Assembly: GCA_949361645.1 (NCBI GenBank)
Contig: OX442433.1
Coordinates: forward strand, 7,252,407 to 7,316,406
Direction: 5' to 3'
DNA: 64,000 nucleotides
From: Spongilla lacustris
Lineage: Eukaryota > Porifera > Demospongiae > Spongillida > Spongillidae
In this document: in pieces, positions 10,501-21,470 of the stretch
How positions within the stretch are numbered: position 1 is the stretch's first letter
How the letters are laid out: the number at the start of each line of letters is the position of its first letter
Made by a program: the position numbers and the translations under genes
Notes under the pieces: model-generated
Told to the model about the DNA's origin: nothing
What the model saw: only the letters and a program-made list of their open reading frames with translations
Database searches by the model: none

Positions 10501-12796
10501 TAGGGATGGGACAGTTAAAGGTTTTTGACAGTAGTTAAGTTCCAATGAACTAAAGATGTTCTGCTTGTTGTGCAGTGAAGTTAAATAAATGCATTACATT
10601 TTCCATATTCTTTCAGTTAAACTAAACTGGTTTTTGCCACAACCCAGTTAAGTTAAGTTGGCAATTTAGTTAAACAGTCACACAAATTTTATATTGGATT
10701 TTTTCCATTAAAAATTTGTGCTCTTCAATTTCTTTCTGCTTCAAATTGCATAGCATGCTCTAGAAGGAAAAAATGCTCGGAACTGGCTGAAATAATAAAT
10801 ATTTCCTGCTATTTTAGAAAATAAAAGTTCTGCTCTATTCTTTTGATCCAAAACTACAATGGATCACAAAATCTTGGTATTGTCTGATATGATTACATTT
10901 CTGGGTCAAGTGGATTGGGCCGGATTACGTTAATACAAGATATAAATTTTTTAATTTAATTCAAATTGGTTGTGTTGTTGGATAAAAAGTAAGGAAACAA
11001 GGGATTATAGAAATTATACATTCATAAATTCATAAAAATTACAGATCTACATTTACATAAGATAATACTATTGTTATTCACGCGTACGTAAAATACACAA
11101 CTAACTACACCATACATCTAAATCTACACTGCACTTCTACTCAACATCGCTCTTGAGTTGACCTTAATTAAGGACATGTTCAGACAACCATATAGATTAG
11201 AAATCACTCTGGACACCGTTTGGTTGGTTTTGATGCAGAGCCTGCGGGCCAAACGTGAGATGGTACATTGTGCCTCTATGCCCCATGCACCATAGGCTTC
11301 CACTGCTAAGGGCACACAGATCCATCCAAGTTCTTCACACTTTGGATCATTTTCAAAGTGCTTTTGGACTTCAGCAGATGCAGCTGCTGACCCCCCTGTG
11401 AATCCCGCTTCGGCAATAATAGCATTATCTTATGTATATGTTATATAGATCTACATTTAGCTACTTGAGGCAAGTAGATTTGCTAAATAATGTAGGTTTG
11501 TAATATTTATGAATTTATGAAAGTATAGCACTCCGGGGACAGAACTTCCGAGATTACTCTCACATGTATGTGTATTGCACATAATCATAATTATATTGTA
11601 AATTTATACTGTAAAAGAACAAAAGATTCCTTCTGCATGAAGTGTGAAAAAAACAACAAAACCAAAAAAAACAAAGATTAGACCGAGAAATTCTTTTATA
11701 TCTAGTTAAAAAATAAAACCAGTTAAGTTATAGTTAACTACCACCTGGCTATATAAGTGTAAGTTAAGTTAATAACTGCAATAATTGACTTAACAGACCC
11801 AAGTTAAGTTTAAAAAGTTGTTAACTATCGCAACACTAACCTCCTCTACCACCTGCTAGATATATTGTTTTAGTGGGTAAGTTGCTATGTCAACAGAAAC
11901 CATAATTATTAAATAGTCATGTATTTGATTATGGTTATGGCAACTTGACCACTAATGCAATTATGCGGTTACACAGTTTACGTTGCATGCAGAGGCTTTT
12001 CAAAAACATTTTAGTGTTAATGGAAGGAGGTGGTGTAGTGCATATCTAGGAGGTGGTATGGTGCATATCTAGGAGGTGGTATGGTGCATATCTAGGAGGT
12101 GGTATGGTGCATATCTAGGAGGTGGTATGGTGCATATCTGGTAGGTGGTATGGTGCATATCTGGTAGGTGGTATGGTGCATATCTAGGAGGTGGTATGGT
12201 GCATATCTAGCAGATGTAGGAGTACAAGATTTCTTCTGTCTCAACAGCATGACATACCTCCAAACTCTCTGAGGTATCGCTATGCTCCCCTGGACCCCTT
12301 GGATCAACATGGCGGTTATGCCTCTGTCACCCTCACCCCATCAACCATGGACGTGACGTACTATGATGCTTCAGGTATGTCTGCTAACCCCCCCCCCCCC
12401 CCCCCCCCATGGTGCACATATGTCTGCTAATCTCCCCCCCCCCCCCCCCCACGGTGTGCATATCTGTCTGCTAACTTATTAATATATTGTTTAATTTGGG
12501 GCTTCTGTTTGATATCTGTGATTAGTTAGGTTTTGCTTACAAAGTGGCCTGATAAATATTTTGGTTCCCTCTAACTTCACTACATGGAAGTGGCTAATCT
12601 GCTAAGCTTCTGATTATATATATTTTAAAAATTAATTACAGCCATTGTAACCCCAAAAAGTGAATAGTTAATGGAAGAGTTTTGCGTTTCCAAATAGAAG
12701 CTTGCACAGTGATCAATGTTTGGTTTTTTCCCTTTAGGGTTAAAGCTGTTTATCTCGTCTGTACCAAACAACCGCAAGGAAGGGAAAAGGACTTAG
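7504..12796 (+). CDS. Purple acid phosphatase, copy 2 (PAP2)
   Basis: Second ACP5/TRAP-type phosphatase with the same seven-exon plan: 7504-7776, 7924-8064, 8293-8500, 9391-9472, 9689-9794, 12248-12374 and 12738-12796. These give 996 nt and 331 residues. The last exon follows a TTTAG acceptor and aligns with the PAP1 tail, ending KRT-stop instead of KRVN-stop. A second in-frame ATG at 7510 could also start the protein, and either gives a signal peptide. The motifs GDWGG, GDNFY, GNHD, GHYP and GHDH are complete. Exon 3 differs from PAP1 exon 3 by a single silent base, and exons 4-6 are nearly identical, whereas exon 2 is clearly more diverged. Introns 3 and 5 hold different minisatellites from those of PAP1. 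Confidence 0.9.
8605..9378. repeat. 15-bp pyrimidine-rich minisatellite in PAP2 intron 3
   Basis: About 50 units of GGCCCCTTCTCCTCT and close variants (Tcc for Ttc, Ccgg for Ctgg). It ends 12 bases before the exon 4 acceptor and may act as an extended polypyrimidine tract. The three open frames over it encode only repeats. Confidence 0.95.
10049..10505. repeat. 38-bp minisatellite in PAP2 intron 5
   Basis: Twelve units of 38 bases, beginning GATGTGCTTACCACACCTCC and ending CCTCCTCTAGG, with very few substitutions. Confidence 0.95.
11112..11420 (-). mobile_element. Retroelement relic (C-terminal ORF fragment) in PAP2 intron 5
   Basis: On the minus strand an open stretch reads [19 protein letters not shown], then [13 protein letters not shown], then [20 protein letters not shown] and a stop. 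The pattern (KH-ND-KC-LGW, PLAVE-YGAWG, LYG-L-L-NARA-L-R) matches the tail I remember from reverse-transcriptase-bearing retroelement ORFs common in sponge and cnidarian genomes. Related relics occur at 50560-51040 and 51125-52465. Only the 3' end of the ORF survives. Confidence 0.6.
12026..12212. repeat. 23-bp minisatellite in PAP2 intron 5
   Basis: Eight units of the type GGAGGTGGTATGGTGCATAT followed by CTA, just before the exon 6 acceptor region. Confidence 0.9.
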
Positions 12797-13739
12797 TGAT
12801 TGGCTTTGTGTACTGTTATGCATATGTGTACATTAACAGCTGGAAATGCTCTGCTACGGTTGGTGCAACGTTAGCAGCTAGGTACAAATCATTGCATGCT
12901 GTCGGTGCAACAGTTAAATTAAAGCCGTGGGGAATATAACTAATAGCAACAAACTTTGTGTTCAGTCTGAATAACGAAGAGCCCTGCCAAAGGTGGATTG
13001 CCAGTTTTATAGCCAGTCTCAATCATTGCATATTTCTGCTCTCATCTCATGGAAGGAGCTTACTGTAGTATGGTCTATGGGGTGCTTTAGTTTGTAACAA
13101 GGCACATAGCCTGCGATTGACTTCTTTGTGAATGTGAGGGTGAAGTCTGCCTCAGCACTTCTCCAGCTACACAATGCCACTGACCCGGATACACACACTG
13201 ATCGATGCCGGATAGGCACTTCTGGTGTTAGCTGAGAGGGCCCAGGAACCACTGTGGATTACCATCAGACCTTAGCAGCTGTCGCAACGAACCTTAGTAG
13301 CTATCGCAATGGACCTTAGCAGCTATCACTAGTACAGAGCACAACACCCACTGTGACCAGTGATGATTATGATCAGGCATATGATATATACATGTACACC
13401 AGCTCAGCTGGCTAGGCTGGGTCATATACACGCAATAGAGCTGCACTGGCCCATATGCAACTGATGACCTTATAAAAAGCTAAACGTAGTCCACATGAGG
13501 TATACTTATTTGAAATTCTGAGTGCCAGAGTTATTTCAAAGCGGGAAGAAGAATGTGACACTGGACAAATAGTTGCAAAACGGTGTAAGTTCCAAAATGT
13601 AAAACCATACATGTACATGTATGTACTGACTTCCGGTCATGAGCGCAAAGAATGAATGCACTGTTTGTTGCATCATTAATTGTTATAACCGATGTAATAC
13701 GCGTTTGCGAAATCTTACAACGTTATTTGGAAGGATCCG
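12797..13739. other. Intergenic, PAP2 to nuclear receptor A
   Basis: No gene recognised. A short threefold repeat of the type GACCTTAGCAGCTATCGCAA lies at about 13260-13330. Several modest open frames on the minus strand (for example 13019-13252) match nothing I know. The end of the stretch presumably holds the receptor A promoter. Confidence 0.4.
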
Positions 13740-15427
13740 ATGAGCAGCAGCCTTGTGTTCTCCTTAGACGGGATGGCTACGTCTAATGGAGAATGTAGTG
13801 GGACTAACAGTTACGTTTTGAGTAACCTCGAAGCTATTGGCTGCTCTAGCCTTTTATCTCCCTGCCTGGAAACTTACGGTGGCAACTATTCTTCAAAGAC
13901 CATTGTGCCACAGCTGGATGATCCGTACTACAGCTCTGCTTTCCCTCCAAACAGCCTTCCAGTGTGGAACTTCAGCGCAGCCACATCCACAGATCGGATA
14001 CCTCCGGACACCACCATGTACCAAGGGTGCAAGGTCTGCGGAGACGCTGTTTCAGGCAATCACTTTGGCGTGCCTAGCTGTGACGCGTGCAAGAGCTTCT
14101 TCCGTCGGAGCTTGAGGACCAAATGCCGCTATTCGTGCCGCGCTAATCGCTCGTGCAGTGTAAACTTGCGCACAAGAGGACGTTGCCAGTACTGCCGCCT
14201 CGTGAAATGCCTTGCTGTCGGCATGAAGAAACAAGGTACTACATGTGGGAGTGTGCACGAGCAAGGGCATTGTAAGATGGGCCTAAATGAATATTGTGTG
14301 CGTAAAATAACATGTACATACCACCTAAAAATAATATTATCTTTCACTTCAAACCCGCTTGTAGCAATTCAGAACGAATATATTTCTACGCGTTTTGATG
14401 AGTTCCAGTCACCAAGTCTTCCCACACCTGTTGGGTCCCCATACAACCCCAGCAGCGACCCTTTTTATGCCCTGCCACAGGAATGCCAATTTGATTTAAA
14501 CTTTGGTTCAACATATGACACAAACTATTCCCGAAGTGTGTGTACCTCAGATAACAGTAGTGTTGTGTCATACTCGTCATCATTATCTGGGTCATCATCT
14601 TCTGAACCATCATTTTCCAGGCAGTCCTCCTCCTCCTCTGGACAGTTGTCTTTGGGATCGTCCCCATCTCACTCACCACATTCTGCACAAGAAACACCCC
14701 TGTGGTCTCCTGACATATTCCTTGACGATTCAGATGTTTGGTTGCGGGCAACAAGTGAATATTTAATCGACAAATGTGTGTTAGCTCAAGACCTAGTAAA
14801 GGAGCTAGAAGCTTGTCTCACAATGATGATCCAGTGGTCCATGAAGATACCTGAGTTTAGGAACCTTGGGGAGGAGGAGCAGGTTTGCCTCCTTCGGAAC
14901 AGCTGGTGTGAACAATGCGCACTGCAGTTTGCTGTTTGGAATGCAAGCAAGTCGAGTACCCTTGGTGTTAGGGATGGATGGTCCATCGCACCAGACCAGA
15001 TTGAGGACACCGCGGTGCACCAGATCATGCGCGGTGTGGTGGAGGTCACTTATTGGCTGGAGCACTTGAATGTGGACAGGATGGAGCTAGCCTGCATGAG
15101 AGGAATCATGCTCTTCAATCCAGGTATGCCATGGCAACTGTAATGTGACTGGGTATAATTAAATTTCCTTTCGTAGTTTCTGCTGGTCTCACTCCAGCTT
15201 CAAGAAAAAAGATGGAAGTCTGTCAAGAGCACATCATATCTCTCATGACAAGCCATGCCAGCAGAACTCATGGGGATGTTCTGTCTCAGCAAAGGGCTGC
15301 CAAGTTGCTCTTGCAACTCACACCACTCAAGTGTATCAGCCAAAATGTCATAGTGATCCTGAGGGAACAGCGGGCCCAAGGCACACTGGTAATAGGTGAT
15401 ATCTTTGATGAGCTTGTAGATTTTTGA
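13740..15427 (+). CDS. Nuclear receptor A, HNF4/RXR-like (NR2-type)
   Basis: Ligand-type transcription factor with exons 13740-14235, 14365-15123 and 15177-15427, giving 501 residues. The two-zinc-finger DNA-binding domain spans about residues 97-162: C97/C100/C114/C117 and C133/C139/C149/C152. The P-box is CDACKS instead of the CEGCKG/CDGCKG of RXR/HNF4, and the D-box is RANRS. The spliced sequence after the fingers reads GMKKQAIQNE-ISTR, very like HNF4. A serine-rich hinge leads to the ligand-binding domain with the signature WSMKIPEF...EEQVCLLRNSW and a C-terminal AF-2 helix (IFDELVDF). Intron 1 (129 nt) is in frame and stop-free, so retention would insert 43 residues. An alternative exon 3 acceptor 21 bases downstream also keeps frame. 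Intron positions match receptor B. Confidence 0.9.
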
Positions 15428-15718
15428 TGCTAAGTACAAAGTTAGAAAGTGAATTAGGTTTCCAATTGTTATAACATATTTTTGTCTATTTATTTATCAT
15501 ATAAAATGTCATTAGAGGTATAATTATACAGGTGCAAATACACTATAAGGGCAACTGTCTCCTATTACTTTTATATTTTAAACATCTGCAATCAAGGGGA
15601 AACTTAAACTAAGCCATGGAAGCCATCCCCTTGATAAGAGAGATCTCACATAGGACTTCACAAGAATCTGCCTAATATAAATCAGAGCAGCTCATTGGAG
15701 ATGTGACATTAAATCCCT

Positions 15719-15880
15719 GCCCCCCCCCCCCCCCCCTCAGCACCTCACTACCCCTGCCCCACAGCACGTCACTACCCCTGCCCCCAGCACCTCACTGTCC
15801 CCCAGCACCTCACTACCCCTGCCCCCCCCCCCCCCCAGCACCTCACTACCCCTCCCCCCAGCACCTCACTACCCCTGGCA
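15719..15880. repeat. C-rich repeat (CAGCACCTCACTACCCCTGCCCC type)
   Basis: Imperfect units with long C runs, 3' of nuclear receptor A. A 21-base copy of receptor A exon 2 sequence (15881-15901) follows directly. Confidence 0.8.
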
Positions 15881-15915
15881 GAGGTCACTTATTGGCTGGA
15901 GGGACAGCTTACAAA

Positions 15916-15936
15916 GGGTTAGGGTTAGGGTTAGGG
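15916..15936 (+). repeat. Interstitial telomere-type repeat GGG(TTAGGG)3
   Basis: Three perfect TTAGGG units preceded by GGG. TTAGGG is the usual animal telomere repeat. It lies 14 bases after the misplaced copy of receptor A exon sequence. Confidence 0.85.
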
Positions 15937-15984
15937 CACCTGCATGTTGTAGCTGTCCCATTTAGGTCACTCAATTCCCCCTTG

Positions 15985-17030
15985 TGATTCTTCTCTAAGG
16001 CAGTTTATGCTCTTTGATGAAGATGGCCTCCACTGTTTGGAAGAAAGTGCAGCCATCTAACTTACGCTTTCAGCCACCAACAAGTTCAACTACCGTTACG
16101 ACACGGTGGTCTTGGATTGACATCAGTCTCTAACCACTCTTCCAGTGCATTCATTTCATCTTTGTCCAATGCTATTGATGTCACCAATGCTCCAAATGCT
16201 TCCCATCACCTCAAACAGGCAATAGCACTCTACAACACAAAGATCAACTCTGCGGGTGCAGTCACATTTGAATCAGTGACTAGCTCTCCTCCACAGCAGC
16301 ACCATCTATCAGGCAAAATAGAAGACAATTCCTTTCAGACTCTTCTTATTAACAGCACAGTCTGTACCGGAGCAAGACTCAGAGCAGTAGCAGCCAGTAA
16401 TGCTAATGCCTGGTTGGTTGAGAGCTATTCCTTGCATACACAATGACTTAGCTTTGTATCCTCAAGAGATGCAAGTCCTATTAAAATGGTGGCTAGGTCT
16501 AGCTATCTCTTCAGCTGACAGTAAATGTCCCCTCTGCTCAAGTGCCCTTGATCCAGATTGCTTACATGTCGTTCTGGAGGTGACATCATTGCATGACACA
16601 ATAAGTGGAGGGACTGTTTTGCCAACCTGTGCTCCAAAGCATGCTTATCTCCTCAACTGGAGAAAGGTCCAGGCATAGACTTTTCTAGGCCAGCTGATGT
16701 GCTGGTACCAAACTGGTCCCTCTCCAACCCTGCAGCTTTTGACCTGAAAGTCATCCATCCGCTTAATACAGACTTGATTCTGGAAGCGAGCTTGGCTTCA
16801 GGCAACTCTGCAGAGGTTGGTGAGATTGGAAAGCATGCCAAGAATGATCAGATGTGTGCAAGGTTGGGCTGGACATGCATCCTAAGAGGCTAGCCATGCA
16901 AGTGGGAGTATGTGAAACTGAGGCACTGAGCCAAATGTACTGCCTGCTGGCTGTCACACTGATGAGGCAGAATGCAAGAGCCATTCTCCTCAGATGTGCC
17001 CGTACACCCCTTCATGATTGTTAAACTTAA
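15985..17030 (+). mobile_element. Degenerate retroelement relic, copy A
   Basis: Broken open frames carry a zinc-knuckle-like CPLCSSALDPDCLHVV, then PKHAYLLNWRKVQA, then DVLVPNWSLSNPAAFDL and GKHAKNDQMCARLGWTCI. The order (CPLC knuckle, VPNWS, KH-KND-CA-LGW) fits the C-terminal half of a retroelement polyprotein. The same sequence, with matching 5' part (TGTGATTCTTC-CTA-GCAGTTT, SSPPQQHHLSGKIEDN), recurs at 51125-52465. Frameshifts and stops show it is dead. Confidence 0.65.
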
Positions 17031-17238
17031 TTGTTTGTATTTACGGTTATTATTATTTATATTATATAAATTAATAGTAAGTGTTACTTTATTTATTTTT
17101 TGGAGAGTGAGGGAAAGAGTGCTAATGGCCTGGACATAACGTTACATTATGACGCTTCCCACGTTCAATGATACAGTAGATCAATAATTCGATTAATTGA
17201 TTCTAGCCCTACGATGTACGTATCTGTATAAATAAATA

Positions 17239-18094
17239 GAGCAAAGGAACCTATTAAGGAACAACCAACTTCCCTTGACTGCTGCAGACAAACTATGCAT
17301 GCTAGAGAGATAATTTAAACACTGTTGGATAAGAGAATTTAACGTAGATTACAACTATACTAACCATAGAAAAGGTTTTATGAATCCTGGTACCGAAAAC
17401 TCACTTTTCGGCAAACATACCCCAATGTATGGGAAAGGTACCGAATAAGGAACAACCACATCAAAGGTTGTTATATAAACACTCAACCGCAGGGGGGGTT
17501 TGCTTTGGGGAGGGGGCGGGTGCTACTTGAAACGTCTATCCTCTGGTTGCATAATTATGGCCAATAAACGACAGGCCTGTCTCCACTACGTGGGGTAGAC
17601 CATTGTAAGCTTTATTGAGGATGGTGTGGCACAAGAGGTGAAGAGGCGGGTTGATCTCAAGGCTGCTGCAATGACAACAGAAGAAGATCTGCAGTTATGC
17701 CTAAAATTGTCAATTCAGTACTACAAGTACTCAATTTAAGCGTTTGAAAGGTTCAGCTCAGTGCATGACTTCAGCACAATGGATCGATGAATTTAAGGAT
17801 ATGAAGAGGGGAGAGATAGCTGAGAAAGAAGAGCAACGCAGAAAAAGAAAAGCAGCTCTAGAAGAAAACGCTGCATTAGAGCGCATGAAAGCTATAATGA
17901 AATCAGGAGGTCGCAAAGGAGCACAATGCTGCACTCCTAGCTTGCCAAAGGATATTTATCCAGCAACTAGTGGGTCAATCAGATTCATTGATTTGCGTAT
18001 GATCCATCATTGCAAACCCATAACTTTGATTAAATTTGTAATGAGATTTAGTGTTCCTTAATAGGGGTGCGTTCCACATTCGGTCCCTTTGCTC
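17239..18094. mobile_element. TA-flanked DNA transposon remnant (pogo/Tc1-like?)
   Basis: Terminal inverted repeats start GAGCAAAGG[A/G]ACC at both ends. They continue as TATTAAGGAACA after an 18-base insertion in the right end. The element is flanked by TA on both sides (17237-17238 and 18095-18096), the usual target duplication of the Tc1/mariner/pogo superfamily. Inside, 17744-18061 encodes a lysine/glutamate-rich, probably coiled-coil stretch (EFKDMKRGEIAEKEEQRRKR and following), which resembles tails of jerky/pogo-type transposases. No DDE catalytic domain is visible, so the copy is probably non-autonomous. It sits less than 100 bases upstream of the receptor B start. Confidence 0.7.
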
Positions 18095-18190
18095 TACATG
18101 CACATTTCATTGCGCAACATTTAGAGCTGTTGGTTAAAAGTCTGGGAACGAGGCGAACACACCCGTGATACTCCCCCCCCTTTTGGTCAA

Positions 18191-20375
18191 ATGTGCGACA
18201 ACCCTTTCCCTGATTTCAGTACGGAGGGGAACCCGCCCTGCGCAGCGGACTCAACAACAGCTGACTATGGAACCCCCGGCAACGGGGAAATGGACCAATG
18301 GTACATAGATCCTCCATTGGCATTGCTTGGAAGTAGCGACTTGATCTATGGTCCCGGCTTCACAGAGAGATCGCCGTACTACTCTAGCGGTATAGACTAC
18401 CACCCACCGTACATCGAAGGCTGCGGCTACTTTCAGCCTCCCTTGAAGCACGACGGGTCCTATCTAGCGCCACCCGCAACTTCATACGCGTACCCACCGG
18501 TGACAGAAACGAATATAAAATCGACGACACCCGCCCAGCCGGCTGCTACCAAAGAGCAGCCGGAACGCCTCGAGGCCCGTTCCGCCCAGAGCGCACCGTC
18601 TGCGGTGCGGTCCTATTGCAAGGTGTGCGGGGACACGGCCTCCGGCAACCACTTTGGAGTGCTGAGCTGCGAGGCTTGCAAGAGCTTCTTCCGCCGTAGC
18701 ATCAGGGCGAATGCCCGCTACGCATGCCGATGGACGCGCAACTGCGTTGTGGACCGGTTCACGAGGAACCGGTGCAAGTACTGCAGACTGGAGAAGTGCG
18801 TGCTCCTCGGGATGAAGAAAGAAGGTGATAAGAACCGTAGAACTACGGGAGCAGCTTTGCACCTTCTTCAGGGGTGGGGGAGGGAAGGGGGTTGGGAGAA
18901 GGATGTGTCTTCATTCATTGGGTAAGGGTTTTATCCTGAGAAAGATGTGTTCAGTGTGCACATTGTTATAATTTCCGTGGGTGAGGCTTGAGACACTTCC
19001 TTTTTGTGCAGCTGTACAGGAAGATCGCCTGATCCTTGGGTACAGTCTGATGTCAAAGATGGCCGCCAGCCAGGCCCAGGTCCACCTCCCGCCTCAGTTC
19101 CACACCTCCATTCACCGAGTCCTCTCGCAAACTGCTCACGATTTTCAGGTGAAAACGTGTCTGGCTAGGTGGGATGAAGGAATTAGCAGTGACCATGTGG
19201 ACAGCACCAGTGGTAGGAGCACTCTGAAGAATCCTTCTAATATCCTGAATACAGTGGAAGACCCTGTGGCACTCTGTAACCGCTTTCCAATCACCATGGC
19301 AACTTTACTCAATGTTATTATTGAACCAAAGTCAAAGGACCTGAGAGCGATGACTCATAGTGTGGGCATCAAGGATGTTGTTGAAACATTGCAGCTGTGT
19401 TTCACCAAGGTGATCCACTGGTCAGCACAGATCCCCTCGTTCACACACCTTGGGCTGGATGACCAGGTCAGACTTCTAAAGACCAGTTGGTGCGAGCAAT
19501 GTGTGCTTCTCTTTGCTGTGGACAACACTGTTGTGCCAAAGACTGCCTTTGTGCTTGAGGGTTATCTGTGTGAGCGTGATCAAGTGGAGGACCCTATGGT
19601 GACCGAGATTATTGATAAAATTATCGGTGATGTCACATATTGGCTCAACTACCTGCACGTTGATGATGCTGAGCTGGCCTGCTTGAGAGCTCTGCTTCTA
19701 TTCAATCCAGGTGAGCTAGGGGAAGGGAGGGCTATGGTGAAGGAGGGGTAGGGGGAGGAGGGCTAGGGGGAGGAGGGCCAGGGGGAGGAGGGCTAGGGGG
19801 AGGAGGGCTAGGGGAAGGAAGGCTAGGGGGAGGGGAGGAGGGCTAGGGGAAGGAGGGCTAGGGGGAGGAGGGCTAGGGGGAGGAGGGCTAGGGGAGGAGG
19901 GCTAGGGGGAGGAGGGCTAGGGGAATTCTAGTGCAGGGCTATTGGAAGCTAGTGGAAAGGACTAGTGGAGTACGAACAAAAGTACTGGTACTTTGATATG
20001 CAAAATAGATGGGAGCTCTAGGTCAAACTAGCTCCTATTTATCAGTCTGATATAACTCTGTAGGGCCATTTCTAAAATAAAAAAGTACATGAACATGGGA
20101 CACATGTACACACTTTGTGCTTGCTAGGTGCCAGGTGCCTCAGTCCTACTGCAATGCGTGCTGTGGAGCTGTACCAGGAGCAGATACTGGCAGGTCTGGG
20201 AGCACACATCACTAAGATTCATGGAGTGGCCTCAACCAGGCTAGCCAAGCTAGTCCTTCAGCTAGGTTCAATCAAGGCAATCAGCCATGAGATGCTTCAA
20301 GGAATGGTAGTCCATCAGAAGCAAGGGACTGTGTCGATGGGTGATACGTTTACTGAACTGATGCAGTTCAATTGA
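18191..20375 (+). CDS. Nuclear receptor B, HNF4-like (NR2-type)
   Basis: Second nuclear receptor in tandem with receptor A. Exons are 18191-18824, 19012-19710 and 20128-20375, giving 526 residues. Intron positions and phases are the same as in receptor A. The amino-terminal domain is Pro/Tyr-rich. Zinc fingers use C143/C146/C160/C163 and C179/C185/C195/C198. The P-box is CEACKS, a mixture of the NR3-like EACK and COUP-like CKS forms. The D-box is RWTRN, and NCVVD...NRCKYCRLEKC followed by GMKKEAVQEDR resembles HNF4 closely. The ligand-binding domain has the signature WSAQIPSF...LDDQVRLLKTSW, and a final AF-2 helix TFTELMQF ends the protein. Intron 2 starts with a G-rich repeat at the donor. 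Receptors of this class bind DNA as homodimers or heterodimers; ligands here are unknown. Confidence 0.9.
19711..19925. repeat. G-rich repeat at receptor B intron 2 donor
   Basis: About 14 units of GGGGGAGGAGGGCTA and variants start right at the GTGAGCTAGGGG donor and fill the first 215 bases of the intron. Confidence 0.9.
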
Positions 20376-21470
20376 AATTATTTACATTGCACATATATGT
20401 TGTGATCATCGCGTGCATTTTGAGTCTCAAATGCACACAAAACACACATGCTCTATCTCTCTCACTCTTTTTTTCTGCCTCCCGAGAAACCTTTCCCCCT
20501 TCCCTTGTAATACTTATTATTTTATTTTGTGTACAAATATGAGAATATGAGTTTGTTATCTCATTGCGAGGACATCTTTGTTACACATGTAGAAGACAAG
20601 AGATTCGTGACTTTCAGTGGCCACCCTCAATTACGTAACGATCGAGGTACAGGTATGTCTGAAAAAATATCAAATTAGGCACTGCGCTGGAAATTGCATT
20701 ACATGTAAGATAAATTGCCAGCTGTATAAAATTCGCTAGTACGTCTGACCCTAAATGTAGTTACCGCCTTTTGTAATGTCCCGCAATCTCTAGCTGAAGC
20801 AAGCTATAACTCGTATTAGATAATTTAAGACCCTTAGAGCCTTAATGGGACAGGATCCTTTTCATCTCGAAAATGAGTGTTGTTTTTTGTGCATTTGTTA
20901 CGTGTACCTGCTTAAAAGTGAAACGGACAAGAGGACAAGAAAATTACTTTTATTTTTGAGCATGTTGCCGGGCAAGCAATACAGCAATACACAGCTGCAT
21001 TGAGAGCGCTAAGCGATTTATAATTTCAACTCTCATAGGAAAAAAATATTGGTGCAAAAAAAATGCAGCATCATTGCATCGTGAATTACGGCCACACTCA
21101 AGAAACAAAAATTAATTTTCAGTGATGTCGTAACAGAAAAATTCGCCAGAAAAGAGTCGTCTTTATTATACTGAACAGTGAACACACATGGACTATCCCC
21201 CTCTTGTGTATGATGAAATGAGGAACGACGGGGGGGGTACCGTAATGTAATTAAAAATAGGGCCTGGGGACGAAACTACCCGCGGCTTTAGTCACGTATC
21301 TTTGAATGGGAGGAGCCTCCCGGTGATTATAGCTAGCTACATATCAGCGTCACCGCCGTCACGCACCGTGCCAGTTTGGGACCCTCCCCCAAATATGCGC
21401 ACGAGGCACATGTAGATAGATAATACGGAGATACAAAATTATAATTATAACTTTATAATTCTATATTAAA
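20376..21470. other. Intergenic, nuclear receptor B to PAP3
   Basis: AT-rich, no gene recognised. Near 21250-21270 a GGGCCTGGGGACGAAAC end followed by TA resembles the terminus of the small inverted-repeat elements found elsewhere in the window. The PAP3 promoter must lie at the right end. Confidence 0.45.
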
